Origin: Clarireedia homoeocarpa | Taxonomy: Eukaryota; Ascomycota; Leotiomycetes; Helotiales; Rutstroemiaceae | Assembly: GCA_001465935.1 (NCBI GenBank) | Contig: LNKV01000002.1 | Span: forward strand, 1,364,001 to 1,428,000 | Direction of reading: 5' to 3' | Length of the DNA stretch: 64,000 bases | In this document: in pieces, positions 10,965-22,927 of the stretch | Position numbering within the stretch: position 1 is the stretch's first letter | How the letters are laid out: the number at the start of each line of letters is the position of its first letter | Notes under the pieces: generated by a model | What the model saw: only the letters and a program-made list of their open reading frames with translations | What the model was told of the DNA's origin: nothing | Databases searched by the model: none | Translations under genes and position numbers: made by a program

Positions 10965-12906
10965 TCACTTCTGCGGTACTGGCGGGGGTCCCATGACCTT
11001 TTTCGCAGGTGGAGGCCCCATACTCCCCGGCGCGCTTGCCCCACCAACCTGCGTGAACGTGCCTCCCTTAAACCACTTATCCTCTTCACTCTCTCTCTTC
11101 CTCTTCATCTCCGCGACTCTCTTCGGATCGACTAACTCCAAGCCTTGCACGGGTGTAAACGCCAAACTACTTTGCGTTCCACCCATCCCACCACCAACTG
11201 TACTCGTTCCCCCAACCCCACTTGTGCGTAATCCTTTTCCTCTGAGATCGATATTCCCTGCACCAGCACCCTGACCGAATCCTCTAAGCGATGAAGCCGA
11301 ACCATTCATAGGTGTGCTTGTACCCCAGCCTTTGTTCTTCGCTGATAACTTCGCCCTGGTGCGTTGATCGACTTGTAAATTGCGAATTCTTCCATCATTA
11401 CCCTGACCTATCATTCCGAGCCCCTTCGTCCCGTCGCCCGTGCCGTAACCGACTTCCTTTTCTTCCTTACCGAACGCCATTCTATTTTGCGCTTTTCTCA
11501 GATCTGTCATCGCAGTCGCAGCTTTAGCCAATCGTGCACGTCGTCCTCCTCTCTTCCTTGCAGGTTTGTCGTCTGGAGCGGGTAAGGCCCGTTGACCTTT
11601 GTTTGGCGGCGGTTCAGTGAGTTTCTCGAGTCGGTGCAGACATTGTTCTTTAAGTTCCGTGCCGGTTCTACCGTCGGGACTATTGTGCACGCGATCGACG
11701 CGAGCGGCCAGGACGACTTTTGCGGAAACGATGCGCATGGCTTGGACTTTAAGGTCGGAGGGAATCCCTTGGATGATAGGGGAATGGTAAAGGAATCCCT
11801 GGTGTCGGATGCCGACGTTTGTGGCGAAGCCGGTTCCGGATTGCTTTTTGGAGCCGAGGGGTGGGAGGTTGCAGGAGGGGGTTTTGGCAAGACCCGTCAA
11901 GCCGCCTGCAAAGTTAAGGAGTTGCGCCGCGGTTAAGGAGCCGATTAATGCCGTCAGGTTTGGTGCAAAAAGGTTCATACGAGATTGAACGTAGTCTGTC
12001 AAAGTCTTTTTGGCTGCATCGAGAGAAAGGGTCATGTCACAAGCTCGGTTGACACGCTCGAGTTCAGTAGGTGTCATAGGTCGACCTTTCGTGGTAGTTG
12101 CTTCAACCGTAACAATCATAACCGAAGGACCATCGAGAACTGATCTCAAGGTCATGCCAAGCCTATTGTCCTTGGATGTCTGTAGCTTCTTCATACTTTC
12201 TCCATCCATGGGACCATTCCCGATGATCGTAACCACTTTAGCATAATCGATGGGATTGGTGACCAATGTTTCCAATTCTGGGAATCGTATAGAATAGTGA
12301 TCTCGTATGAATTTGTGAACTAGAATGATTTCGCTATCAATCGATGTCGAAAGAGTATTCGCTTGCGTCAACAAATGATACTCTGGGTTATCCTCGACGG
12401 AACCAACGAAAGTTGTTTGTTGATCAGGAGGCAAGGATTGAAAATGTGAGATTTTCTGTCAAATCGAGAGAAAACAGTCAGGGCTAGACCAGGGAAGAAG
12501 AAGATGTAAACCATAGGCCTCCAATTTTGAAGGGGAACAGGGCAAATGGGAAAAAGATATTACTGACCTCTAATACTGGTTCCAATTGCTTCATCAATCC
12601 AGCCACACTTCGCACATCGTTCACTCCGCCAAGTTGCATCTTTTCAACTTTCGCTTTTGTTTCCTCCTCATCCTCAGCTTCTTCCTTGACAGCCCCATTG
12701 AGTCCTGCCATTTCCTCATCTTCGTCGACCGGTTCCTCATCACCATCGAGCTCCATATCGTTTGCGCCTGACTGTCTTGTCGTGTTTCCATTCATACTAG
12801 CGCCAACTTCGTCTGGATCCGCAAAGAGGTGCGCATTTTCATCTCCTTCGCCCTCGGATCCCGAATCCTCGAAATCTTGCAACAATTCATCTGCGAGAGT
12901 CGACAT
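10965..12906 (-). CDS. PRP31: Pre-mRNA splicing factor Prp31
   Basis: Exons (minus strand) 12906-12568 and 12455-10965 give 609 aa. The 112-base intron begins GTCAGT and ends ACAG. Prp31 is a U4/U6 snRNP protein that binds the U4 5' stem-loop with Snu13 and is needed to assemble the tri-snRNP. The protein has an acidic N-terminus (DELLQDFEDSGSEGEGDE), then a NOP-type domain over about residues 115-360 (GNGPMD, KAVVLAARVD-like region, GRTGTELKEQ). The conserved Prp31 C-terminal block includes QNRMAFGKEEKEVGYG near residue 435. The tail is Gly- and Pro-rich. I chose ATG at 12906 because the preceding in-frame codons encode a Gln repeat from a GTT microsatellite and the MSTLADELL start fits the family. 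It is divergently paired with CLF1. Confidence 0.95.
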
Positions 12907-13130
12907 TTTGATTTGCCGGTGTTGTTGTTGTTGTTGTTGGTAAGTTTGTACCTTGGAAATAGAAAAAGTGAAAGTCGTCACTACCTAATATCGACGTTCG
13001 GGTCTGCGGCCGCATCACGTGCAGATCGGGACATTTTATTTTGAGTCGTCGGTGACAGCTCCAAGGCTACAAACGCGCATCAACTTGCGCCAGCCATTTT
13101 TCAAAAAACAATCAAACCACCATCATCACC
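12907..13130. promoter_or_regulatory. Shared divergent promoter of PRP31 and CLF1
   Basis: Only 224 bases separate the two start codons, so both genes must be driven from this segment. It contains the palindrome TGCGGCCGCA (13005-13014) immediately followed by TCACGTG (13015-13021), an E-box of the Cbf1/bHLH type. A TTG/CAA microsatellite lies near the PRP31 start at about 12920-12937. Function of the motifs is inference. Confidence 0.6.
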
Positions 13131-15289
13131 ATGGAGTCATCTCGCGGTCCCCCGAAGGTCAAAAACAAGGCCGCGAGTGCCATACAGATTTCCGCCGAGC
13201 AGCTCTTACGAGAAGCTGTCGACCGTCAAGATCCCGGACTTCAAGCCCCAACACAACGGTTCGCCGACCTCGAAGAACTACATGAATTCCAAGGGCGGAA
13301 ACGCAAGGAATTCGAGGATTATGTGCGCCGAAATCGGGTTAACATGAACAATTGGATGCGCTATGCACAATGGGAACTTGAGCAGAAAGAATTCAAGCGT
13401 GCGCGATCCATCTTCGAGCGCGCATTGGATGTCGATTCGACATCGGTGACGTTATGGATTCGATATATTGAGGCGGAGATGAAGTCGAGGAATATCAATC
13501 ATGCGAGAAATTTACTAGATCGTGCGGTAACAATCCTACCCCGGATTGACAAGTTATGGTATAAGTATGTTTATATGGAGGAGATGCTAGGGAATATTCC
13601 AGGCACACGACAGGTATTCGAGAGGTGGATGTCCTGGGAGCCGGACGAGGCAGCGTGGAATAGTTATATTAAATTGGAGAAGAGATATGGAGAGTTTCAG
13701 AGAGCGAGGGAGATTTTTCAGCGATTTACCTTTGTACATCCTGAGCCAAGGAATTGGATCAAGTGGGCCAAATTCGAGGAAGAATTTGGAACGAGTGATT
13801 TAGTGAGAGAGGTTTACGGAACCGCAGTCGAGTCGCTGGGCGATGAGTTTATGGATGAGAGGCTATTCATCGCATATGCGAGGTTCGAAGCAAAGCTCAA
13901 GGAATATGAGCGCGCCAGAGCTATTTACAAATATGCTTTAGACCATATGGCACGATCGAAGTCCATGGCCCTTCATAAAGCCTACACGACATTCGAGAAG
14001 CAATTTGGCGATCGGGAAGGGGTGGAAGACGTGATTCTCTCCAAGCGACGAGTTCAATACGAAGAACAAGTAAAAGAGAACCCCAAGAATTATGATGCCT
14101 GGTTCGATTACGCACGATTAGAAGAAGTATCCGGCGACGTCGACCGCGTACGCGATGTCTACGAACGAGCCATTGCCCAAATCCCCCCGACCCAAGAGAA
14201 GCGCCACTGGCGACGCTACATCTACCTCTGGATATTCTACGCGGTGTGGGAAGAAATGGAAAGCAAAGACATATCTCGCGCACGCCAAATCTACCAAGAA
14301 TGTCTCAAACTAATCCCGCACAAGAAATTCACTTTCGCCAAAATCTGGCTCCTCAAAGCACACTTCGAGATCCGACAACAGCAGCTCTCAGCCGCGCGCA
14401 AAACCCTCGGCCAAGCCATTGGCATGTGTCCTAAAGACAAGCTCTTCAAAGGCTACATCGATCTGGAGATCAAACTCTTCGAGTTCGTCCGCTGTCGCAC
14501 TCTGTACGAGAAACACATTGAGTGGAACCCGGCGAATTGCCAGGCCTGGATCAAATTCGCGGAATTGGAGCGCGGCCTCGATGATCTGGAGCGCGCACGG
14601 GCCATATTTGAGTTGGCTGTCAGTCAGCCGGTCTTGGATATGCCGGAATTGTTGTGGAAGGCGTATATTGATTTCGAGGAGGAGGAAGGCGAGTATGAGC
14701 GCACGAGACGCTTGTATGAGAGGTTGTTGGAGAAGACGGATCATGTGAAGGTTTGGATCAGCTATGCCCATTTCGAGATTAACGTTCCGGATGACGAGGA
14801 GGAAGAAGAGGAAGAAGCGGAAGAGAAACCCGTGAGCGAAGCGGCTAAAGCCCGCGCGAGAAAGGTCTTTGAGCGTGCGCTTAAGAGTATGAAGGATAAG
14901 GACCTTAAAGAAGAGGTACGTCCCCTTTCCCTTTCCTTTTCCCTTGCCCATCCCCTTTCCATATCTCACATCCCCCCTCCCCCCACATCACTAACACCCC
15001 CCCTCAGCGTGTCTCACTCCTCAACGCCCACCTCTCCTTTGAACGCACCCACGGCACCGCAGAAGATATCGAGAAGGTGCAGAAACAGATGCCACGGAAG
15101 ATCAAGCGGAGACGCAAGTTGGACGATGATAGTTATGAGGAGTATGTGGATTACGTGTTCCCGGCGGATGATGAACAGACGCGCAATCTGTCGAACTTTT
15201 TGGCTATGGCGCAAAGTTGGAAACAGGCTGGGGGAACGATTGCCGGTGGAGGTGGGGGTGCTGCGGGAGGAGGGGGAGAGGAGAGTTAG
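13131..15289 (+). CDS. CLF1: Spliceosome factor Clf1/Syf3 (crooked-neck-like)
   Basis: Exons 13131-14915 and 15008-15289 encode 688 aa, close to the usual family size. The 92-base intron has GTACGT and CTCAG ends. Clf1 is a scaffold of the Prp19-associated NineTeen complex and acts in spliceosome activation. The protein is almost wholly built of HAT (half-a-TPR) repeats. Each has the W..Y..E..ARxIYERAL pattern, for example WMRYAQWELEQKEF with ARSIFERAL and WIKFAELERGLDD with ARAIFELAV. An acidic linker DDEEEEEEEAEEK lies near residue 555 and the end is Gly-rich. Unspliced reading continues into a frame that resembles no family, which supports the intron. The neighbour PRP31 shares its promoter. 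Confidence 0.95.
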
Positions 15290-15634
15290 GGAAGTAGTTG
15301 ATTGTGTGGTGGTACTGGAGCGAGGAAAGGAAAGGGCTGGGTTAAGCGAGTGTGTCATTGATGAATGAATGAATGAATGGATATGGTTGATGGGTGAGAG
15401 GTCAAAAAACCTTATAATGTGGCGAGATTGGGGTTTGAAACTGTCTGTATAGTATATATTTGGGAATTACATCGCATGATATTATGGGTGGATAAGGAAG
15501 CCCCATCATCAATGTCAACCTCAATAAATATATTACCTTACTATGAGAGAAGCCTTCACGAACTCTAGCAAAGGCGTCATCACGGCATCTAGGACAATTA
15601 CTATACACGGACAAATTTCTCAGATGATCGGATT
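15290..15634. other. 3' flank of CLF1
   Basis: Contains a TGAATGAATGAATGAATG microsatellite just after CLF1 (about 15359-15378). No gene is recognised before the relic that follows. Confidence 0.4.
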
Positions 15635-17350
15635 TTGGAGATTCGTGCGGAAAAGTTGAGGCGGAATAGAATATTCGCCGGCCTATGCCCATTTACAGAA
15701 GCCGGTGAGCTTCCCGGCTCTAGAATGGAGTACATGCACTGGCTGCAAGAAGCCCCGGACCAGAAGCAGATTATGCGACAGTACTGCCGCTATACGGGAG
15801 AAACCCGTACTATATTAAACATTAAACAAACGGTTGCTCGTGCCCTCTAGTTTGCTAGCAGCACACCCAAAGGCCCCGTTTACCTTGCTAGCGCATAGGA
15901 GACATTAGCTGAAGTCATTAAGCTATACGAAGTACTCACTTATGCAAGATCAGTGGGTACTGTACCTGTTGGCCTTAGCGCCATACCCAATGATATCGTA
16001 TACAAAGTTGCTCAAGTGCTCGTCTATGCAGAACGGCCTCTACTTATCACTAGGTATTCTGGCCGAGATCTCCGCTGCCCGGAACAGGCGGTTACTCTTG
16101 CAGACCTAATTCCGGGCCTACGCATCTATAACGCTCTGGGGAGTGACATGTGTAAGAACCAAATATAAGCCCACATTGTCACTTCTCTACAAGTGGCGTC
16201 ACTTTTACAACATGTGTTTCCCCTTCTCGCATCACGCATTCGTAGGCTATTCTCAGGCTATTCTCTTGCTTTTGACGACTGCATATACGATACTGATGTA
16301 ATCTTACTACTTGATTGCGATATGCTATACATTCCCTCTTGCAACCTATCCACCAGAGACGCCTGCATCTTTTATATTGATATTGACCCTCTTAACCAGC
16401 AAATACTAGTCTCATTTTTCCCTGCAAATGGCTGCTGGAGATCTAATGGCTATGAGATACTGACCCAGATAATTCAATATATCCGTTAAGACGTTTCTGT
16501 TCAAAAAACACTTTAGGTGTGAGAATTCCAAAAGTGAAGCCACTTCTAGAGAAGTGACAATTACGGCTTATATTTCACATTGGGAATTAAAATATACAGT
16601 TCGATTGAATAGACTCTGAGAGGCTCATTAAGCGTATCTTAATAAGATTATTACGCTTGCCCTTCTTTCTGACGATAACCTCACACCTCTAAATATATAC
16701 AATATCAGTAGCCTACTAAAAATATCACTTCTGGACGCGACTACTTTTATTATTAAAGTATCCTCAGACAGCAAGCATCTTTCCGACTAGCTACAATGCG
16801 ACCGGCTAGGAAGCTGGATCAACAGCGACTCAACAGGCATAGGATAGAGCAATAGCGCAGTTCTCGGCGTCAAGTTGGCGCTGGAGGACCAAGCAAAGCA
16901 GCCGTCCGGAGAGCATAAATCACCTCAATCTGGCCTCGTCTGTCAGGTTGTTGGCGATGGTAGTTTTATTTGTTCGGCGCCATCGAGTGCTGCTTGGGTG
17001 GCACACAAGTATGAATATACATACCGCAAAGTTCTCTAATCGGTTCATGTCAATAGGTTGGAAAGCACCGCGCAATTCTACTGCGCTTGTCTACTCTGAC
17101 GGCATGAACAAGACTGCGATAGACGACGAGCTTAACATATCTTTCAACCCGTCTCTAGACTACACTGCTCTGGTCGAAGCTGCTGCCGGGTCGGGGTCTG
17201 CCAAGGTGGCCGGAGGTTGGATGAAAGGTGTGCGTGTGAGCACAGTGAAAGACCTAGGGTCCTAGGGAAGGAGCTCGAGGAAGCTACTGAGAGGGTGTAA
17301 GTAGAAGGTCGGGGTGTGTTGGTGGAGGCTCTGATGCACAATCGAGAATA
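15635..17350 (+). pseudogene. Relic of TPP-dependent acetolactate-synthase-like enzyme
   Basis: Pieces of one thiamine-diphosphate enzyme occur in order with stops and frameshifts. AGLCPFTEAGELPGSR and the QYCRYTGE block (15650-15800) come first. ASSTPKGPVYLASA, ending in a stop, is near 15850-15898. The central domain AERPLLITRYSGRDL is near 16030. DTDVILLLDCDMLYIPS and IFYIDIDPLNQQ follow at 16290-16400. The cofactor-binding start VGDGSFICSAPSSAAWV is near 16950, GWKAPRNSTALVYSDG near 17060, and ELNISFNPSLDY near 17130. A +1 shift at about 17255 restores LGKELEEATERV and the terminal VEALMHN. The middle 16500-16900 is unrecognisable. The family includes fungal ALS-like and benzoylformate-decarboxylase-like enzymes; the exact reaction is unknown. 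It is dead. Confidence 0.85.
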
Positions 17351-17497
17351 AAGGGCTTTTTATTTCTCTTTTTTGGGGATTATATAGCAGGCTAGCTTTT
17401 CCTCCTTATTAATCTATATCAAAATCCCCTCCTTACACCTCTCCCTTCAGGCCATAGAAACTGGAATTTAAAGAAAAGACTAAAAAGGAAAAATAAA

Positions 17498-17575
17498 CAT
17501 ACAGCAGCGGGGATTCGCTGGTGGTCACCCACCCAACTACTAATCCACCGATTCAAGGCTTGTGTACTCCAATGA
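17498..17575 (-). pseudogene. Truncated 5S rRNA copy (3' part)
   Basis: Read on the minus strand, this segment carries TTAGTAGTTGGGTGGGTGAC, then CACCAGCGAATCC and GCTGCTGTATG. It then runs into a T-rich tract (TTTATTTTT). This is the 3' half of fungal 5S rRNA, including the 3' terminal stem and T terminator. Upstream (plus 17576 and beyond) the match to the 5S 5' half fails: the ACATACGACC start and most of the internal promoter are not found. I therefore call it a truncated copy rather than a working gene. Confidence 0.75.
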
Positions 17576-17875
17576 AATTATTCCCGAATACGTAGGCTCA
17601 AGTCATTCTGCTTCATACGTTCAAATTTCTGAACATCGAGCTCCGTACGCTACATTTTGATCCTCTGAGGTTCGTTCCACGATCCCTTGAACTGCAAGTT
17701 ATAAGTGGCGCAATAAGCCCCGCGCCAATACACGAGCGCTCGTGCTCGTACCGCAGGAGCTGGCTTCGTGTGCAATAGTCACTGGGTCTTTTGGATTTCT
17801 ATCTTTCCTTCCAGAACATGATGCCGTTAGCATTACCCAATTTCTCGCCTCTTCCCTGCCGCTTTCCCACTCCTT
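17576..17875. other. Intergenic spacer
   Basis: About 300 bases between the 5S fragment and the 3' end of the next gene. I recognise nothing in it. Confidence 0.4.
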
Positions 17876-19450
17876 TCAATCCATCCTCTTTGTCACCGCC
17901 ACTTTCTCTCTCTGACCATTCAACCCCCTAGGCAGAGAACCACCATTCACACCATCAAACACCCTGTTTCCCCTTTCATCAGGAAATAAGTTACGTCTAG
18001 GGAAAGCCTCCGACCTATCCTCCTTCTTATTAGAGATACGAAGGTGCTGCCTCTTATCTGCCTCTTCCGAAGGTGGCGTCTGGCCCAGAAACCCCAGGAA
18101 ACCACTTATCACGCGCAGAAGGGCAAGAAATGCGGGCATCCTCAGAAGCCGGAGGAGCATTTGCTCCTCAGAGAAATCTTGTTGGTCTGGGTCTTCTCCA
18201 CCGCCATCTGTTTTGGTTCTTTCGGTTTCACTCCTGACAAAGTTAGACGGGAAGAAATTTGCGCTGTCGTTGTGATGGGGAACTTGTCGGTCTAAGGTAT
18301 GGAGGTGAACAAATGCCTGAGCTAGGTTTACGAGCGTAGGGTCTGTGACATCTTCTGTTGTCATGGGGCCGCCTGCTCCTTGCAATAGTTGTGGTTGTGT
18401 GGAAGCCGGTAACTGCTGCTGAAGTGAAGCACCAGATATCGCGCTCTGTTGCTGACTCCATGATCCTGAAAGAGCCGTGCCGTTTGGCATATTAGGCTGC
18501 CCAGAATTCTGTTGGATGCTTTGGAAAGTCACGGGCTTGGGGTCCGATACTTCCATGGGGATAGCATGCAAATTCGCCATTTCCATCTCGAATTCGAGTT
18601 CGCGTGCCCGCTCATCGAGTGGCGTCTTGAACGAGGCGCGCTCACCGAAGTTGATGAGCGTCACGACGGAGCCGTCATCTTTTTTTGCGTTGGGAGGGAA
18701 TTTCATTAGCTTGTCTTTGACTCTTCCGTGTAGCTTTCTGAGTTTTCCTTTTATCTCCACACGCATGAAGAATGGCTGACCTCCGTGTTCGAACGTGAAG
18801 GCTGTGTGGACTTCGTTGCTGTGCGTGGATTGAGCCTCCAGGTCGTTCTCAGATAAGTCCCACTTCAGCGTCTTATACGTCCAGTGGTTTCCCTTTCCCG
18901 GGATGAGATGGCCGGAGAACTTCCACCGGCTCGAATACGTGAATAAGGATTCTTTATCGACGCCCATTCCGCTGATCCCGTAACCAGCGAATTGTGCGCT
19001 GGGAGTTAGATGCAGCGACTTTTTCGTCTGGACGATCTTTTCTGGGCCAGCGAAGCCTTTGGGCCCGTAGCAATCTGTTATCTGGATGGGACACTGAGGG
19101 CCAGTGCTTCCTCTACGATTAAACTTGCCGCGCATCTCATCCAGCCCCTTGTCTTCATCATCCAGCGTGACGATTACAGTAGCAGAGTGAAGCTGGGAGT
19201 CCTTTGGTTGATCGAAAGTAAGATCTAAGTAGATGATACCGGCCGGATTCTTGTGCTCTCCAAGTACACCCCATCGGGACTTCTTGAAGAGGAATCGACA
19301 GTTGACGTTGACTTTGTCGAACGTGCCATGGCCAACGTTTGCGTGTGATGATGAGAGATGGTCGAATCGTTCAAAGTCGTACCGGCCGTACTTCCGGTTC
19401 CTGCGAAGTCACCCATGCTGCAAGATGGGTTGCGCTGATTGAGACTCCAT
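17876..19450 (-). CDS. Hypothetical protein with an in-frame stop near the N-terminus
   Basis: On the minus strand one frame stays open from 19408 down to the stop at 17876 (510 codons). The only Met in its first part is at 19135. Upstream in the same frame, ATG at 19450 starts MESQSAQPILQHG and then meets TGA (19411-19409), after which the coding-like sequence (RYDFERFDHLSSSHANVGHG, VNVNCRFLFKKSRWGV) begins. Either the TGA is a nonsense mutation or translation starts elsewhere. The first 250 residues look like a beta-rich globular domain. Then come a Gln/Ser/Pro-rich linker and a hydrophobic stretch MPAFLALLRVISGFLGFLG near the C-terminus, followed by a basic tail. I do not recognise the family. 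Confidence 0.6.
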
Positions 19451-19794
19451 GGAGGTCGAAGAGATTTGTTGCAGCCGCAAGATAACGGGCGACTGCGGGG
19501 TTTTATTGTCGTCGTACAGCATTATATATTAGTTCAGCTGCGGCTGGGTCCTCCTGCAATTCTGACAGGCCCGGGGTATTTTACTGGTTACCCTGCCCTG
19601 GAACTGCCCCTGTAGTTACTTCGTGCACCCGCTACGGGTACCTCCCGTCATCTGATCTGCACATTGCCACACCCTCTACTTGCGCCTCATCCTCATCTTT
19701 CACCCTCAACTCTTGTTTTTAAGCTGAGGTACGATGATAATAAGCATTAATTCAATTGAGCGTCTAGTTTGAAGTTCATGGTGTTGTGGAAACA

Positions 19795-22700
19795 ATGCCA
19801 GAAGTCACCGAGGTCCAGGTCCCGGTCCGGAACGAAAGCGATTACTATGAGGTCGAGACACGGGTGATTCCATCTCGGAGCCGGGAACGGGAACGAGGCT
19901 ACGAGGAACACATTGTCTACCGTCCCAGACCGAAATTTCTGAGCGATGACTATGATAGGAGTGATCGTGCACCGCTGGTCTTACGAGAGAGGAAAATTGA
20001 TCGCAGACGTAGATCCCCAAGTCCAGTCCGAACTCGTGAGAGAATTGTTGAGCGAGAACGGGAACCCTCATCCCCACCGGTTGAAAGAGTGAAGCCGAGG
20101 ATAGTAGAGCAGGAAAGGCCCAGACCAGAAGTACGATACGCCAGAAGAGAACGGGATTCCTCACCAATCATTGAACGCGTGAGGGTGCGGTCGCGCTCGC
20201 CATCACCAAGCGATTGGTCAGAAGTAGACGAATACATCAGACCTACCCAACATCGAGAGATCGATGAAGTGGTTTGGGATCTTTCCCGGACTAAAGATGT
20301 AACTATGCACCTTGAGCTCGGTATCACCGAAGATCTTGAGCTTGATCTCGATGAGTTCTGTCGTCTAGGTAGGCTGGGAAATTTCCACCAAGCCAAACAG
20401 TATTTTCGAGATAATCTTGAGCAGCACATGAATGATCCTTATATATTTGTGCAATACGCTCAGATGTTGATGGAGATGGGAGACTACAAGAGTATCAAGG
20501 CTCTGAATGCCCCATACAGCCTCGAAGAATCCGAAAACCACCTCCTCCAGACTAATTGGAAACTGATCCAGTCATTAAGCACCTTGCGTACCGGAGGTTT
20601 GGTTGAACATAATGAGATGGTTTTTGCCCAGAAGGCGGCTAGGGCGGTTGCTCGTGTGCCACCTGATGGATTGGAGATTGTGAATGCGGAGTTCCCTAAG
20701 AAGGGGAAGACAAGAATGCCTATCAGACTTGTCAGTAAGAGGGCAATCATTGATTTGGGATACCCATTCGAAGAAGAAGTAGGAACCAGACGGTCTCCTG
20801 TCCACAATTTTACTAACTTTTTCAGGGCGATGTCATCATCATCCAAAAGGCTCTTGAACGTGAAAATATTGACGAGGTCCTTAAATTGAGTGAAGAGTAC
20901 AAAGCTTCTGAGGGCGAACTCCCATATTCTTCTCTCCCCCGTGTGCGAGCTCAGTACAGAGCAGCTCAGGTGAACAGAATACTACGTTATTCAGGAACAA
21001 GAAGTACTGGGTAAGAATCTTGAGAAGGAGAAGGCAGCTGCCGATGTAGACGAGATTTCAACACTGGGGTCCACTGAGGTACGTATTACACCGTCTTGGA
21101 ATGTTCTCACATGAAATGACATTCATGTAGTGTCAAATACTGAATCTCTCGTTGCGCTGCATTGCATACTTTCATCGCTACACTGGAATCGTAATTGAAA
21201 TGTTTGATTGGGCGATAATTTACGAAAATATGCTCCGTCAAGGTCGCATATGGGACTTTAGGGACATTTTCACTGGGGCAGTTTTTTACTATGGTCAAGA
21301 ACGAGCGTATGACGAGTTCTTCGGAAGCTCTGCAAACCCTCTCAACCGGATTCTCGGAGATTGGTCGACGGCGATCTATGACGAGTGTACGAGCCTTGCG
21401 CTTCTTGACATTTTGGTGTCCCTAGTTCTCGCACGGCAACTATCATCAAGAACAATTGCTGGTGCAACACATTTCGTAGATTCGGCGAGCCTTCTTGCGT
21501 CCTCCATCGTACAAAACCAACCCAGCAACTTGAAGTCACGACAATACATTCGATGGATCCTAGCAAAAGTCGCCGTCACAAGCTATGACATCGCCTCTTC
21601 AAGCGCCTTATCAGAGTTTCCTGGTCTGTTTCTTACAAATGCAGTGGCCTTGGATCTCTACATCTATATCCCAGCAGCATCAGAAACACCCGACTGGCAC
21701 CTCCTCTGCCTTCCATCCAAGTCATTCGAAACGCTACAGATGGTTCTGAAAGCCGCAAGAGAATTAGAAGACCTTGAAACCGAAGCTTTGTGTCTGAAAC
21801 AGTTGATAGCTCATTCTCGAGACCCTATCGAATACTTCGACGAACTTATCCGCCTGCAAAAAATAATACAGAAGGATATTGCTGGCTGGCTGCAGACTTG
21901 TCTTTCCAAGTACCTCATTTGTCGAGATAAACAGTCCACTGACTGTCTCCGTGAAGAGATATTATCAGTCAGAGACTACGACAAACTTGACCCTGAGTTG
22001 GTATGGGCACGGAGCATGGTGTTAAGAGCCCTCGCCCATTCTGATCATGAGGCGAACTTGTCGCTAGACGAAGCAAGGGAAACTCTACATCGTAGCATGC
22101 TATCAATGAATATTCGGGACTTCATGGAACGTAATAAGCTAGTAGCGGCGGGTAGAGAACCGAGTATTCCCAGCAAGTCAAGAAATGCCAGGACTGAAGC
22201 TACTTGGCACCGCCCCATGGACTCCGCAGATGACGCTTCAAATGAGGAGAAGGAAGACGCCCCTGGCGGCACAAATGGCACCAAGCTCGACAATAAGAGC
22301 AAGGCCAACGCAGATGTGTGGACAGCGAAAACTCAACCGGCCGAAGAGCTAGTGTTTGAAGAAGTGCCCAATGGAGACCTGACAAAGGTAGACCAGAACG
22401 CCGCTGCTGCCTTCAGCAAGACGTCCACCCTCAGCCCCAAGGAAAGTGTTCCGCTAGATGTCGGTCGTAATGAGGAACCATCCACAACTATAGAGGGGAA
22501 GATATCCAGCGATTACGATCGCAATGGGGTCTATTCCCCGTCTTCTTTACCGGCATCAGGGGGCTCATATTATCCCACGACCAACCAATTCCCACCACCA
22601 TCACCACCACCCGGTCCAATCGACAGTTTTACTCAACCCACGAACACTCAAGCACCGCCGGAAAACACTGCATCAATCCCACCATATAATCCCGCAGATT

Positions 22701-22927
22701 CCTCAGGGCAGCGCCAACAGCCCCATCATAATTCCCCGCAAAACTTATCAAAAATATACGTGACAATCGACTCCGCATCCTCGGAACCACGTGAAGCTGT
22801 GAACCCAACGGCAACCTTAGACAGAGAAGACAAGAAACCAAACGGCCTATCTTCTCATACTTCAGATAGGGAGCCAGAGCTAGAAGTTTCGAATCCTCAA
22901 AGTCGTTCTAAGCATCGCTATCGATGA
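19795..22927 (+). CDS. Hypothetical large protein, about 993 aa, four exons
   Basis: Predicted exons are 19795-20778, 20826-20942, 20995-21078 and 21131-22927. The introns are 47, 52 and 52 bases and all keep frame. Residues 1-150 are charged and RE/RS/SP-rich, like splicing-factor tails. Residues 170-240 (LDEFCRLGRLGNFHQAKQYF, YVQYAQMLMEMGDYKS-like) suggest TPR-like helices. Residues 390-730 form a long helical domain (AYFHRYTGIVIEMFDW, LLDILVSLVLARQL). The last 200 residues are low-complexity and Pro/Ser-rich. I do not know a named family; it resembles conserved ascomycete proteins of unknown function. I use ATG at 19795; an earlier ATG at 19774 is in another frame. The donor of intron 2 (GTGCGA) is weak. 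Confidence 0.75.

Noticed and set aside
17498..17575. Complete 5S rRNA gene
   Set aside because: The 5' half of the molecule could not be found upstream, so only a truncated copy is claimed.
20970..20994. Ultra-short 25-base intron
   Set aside because: A 52-base intron from 20943 gives the same downstream frame and a normal length, so the exotic reading is not needed.
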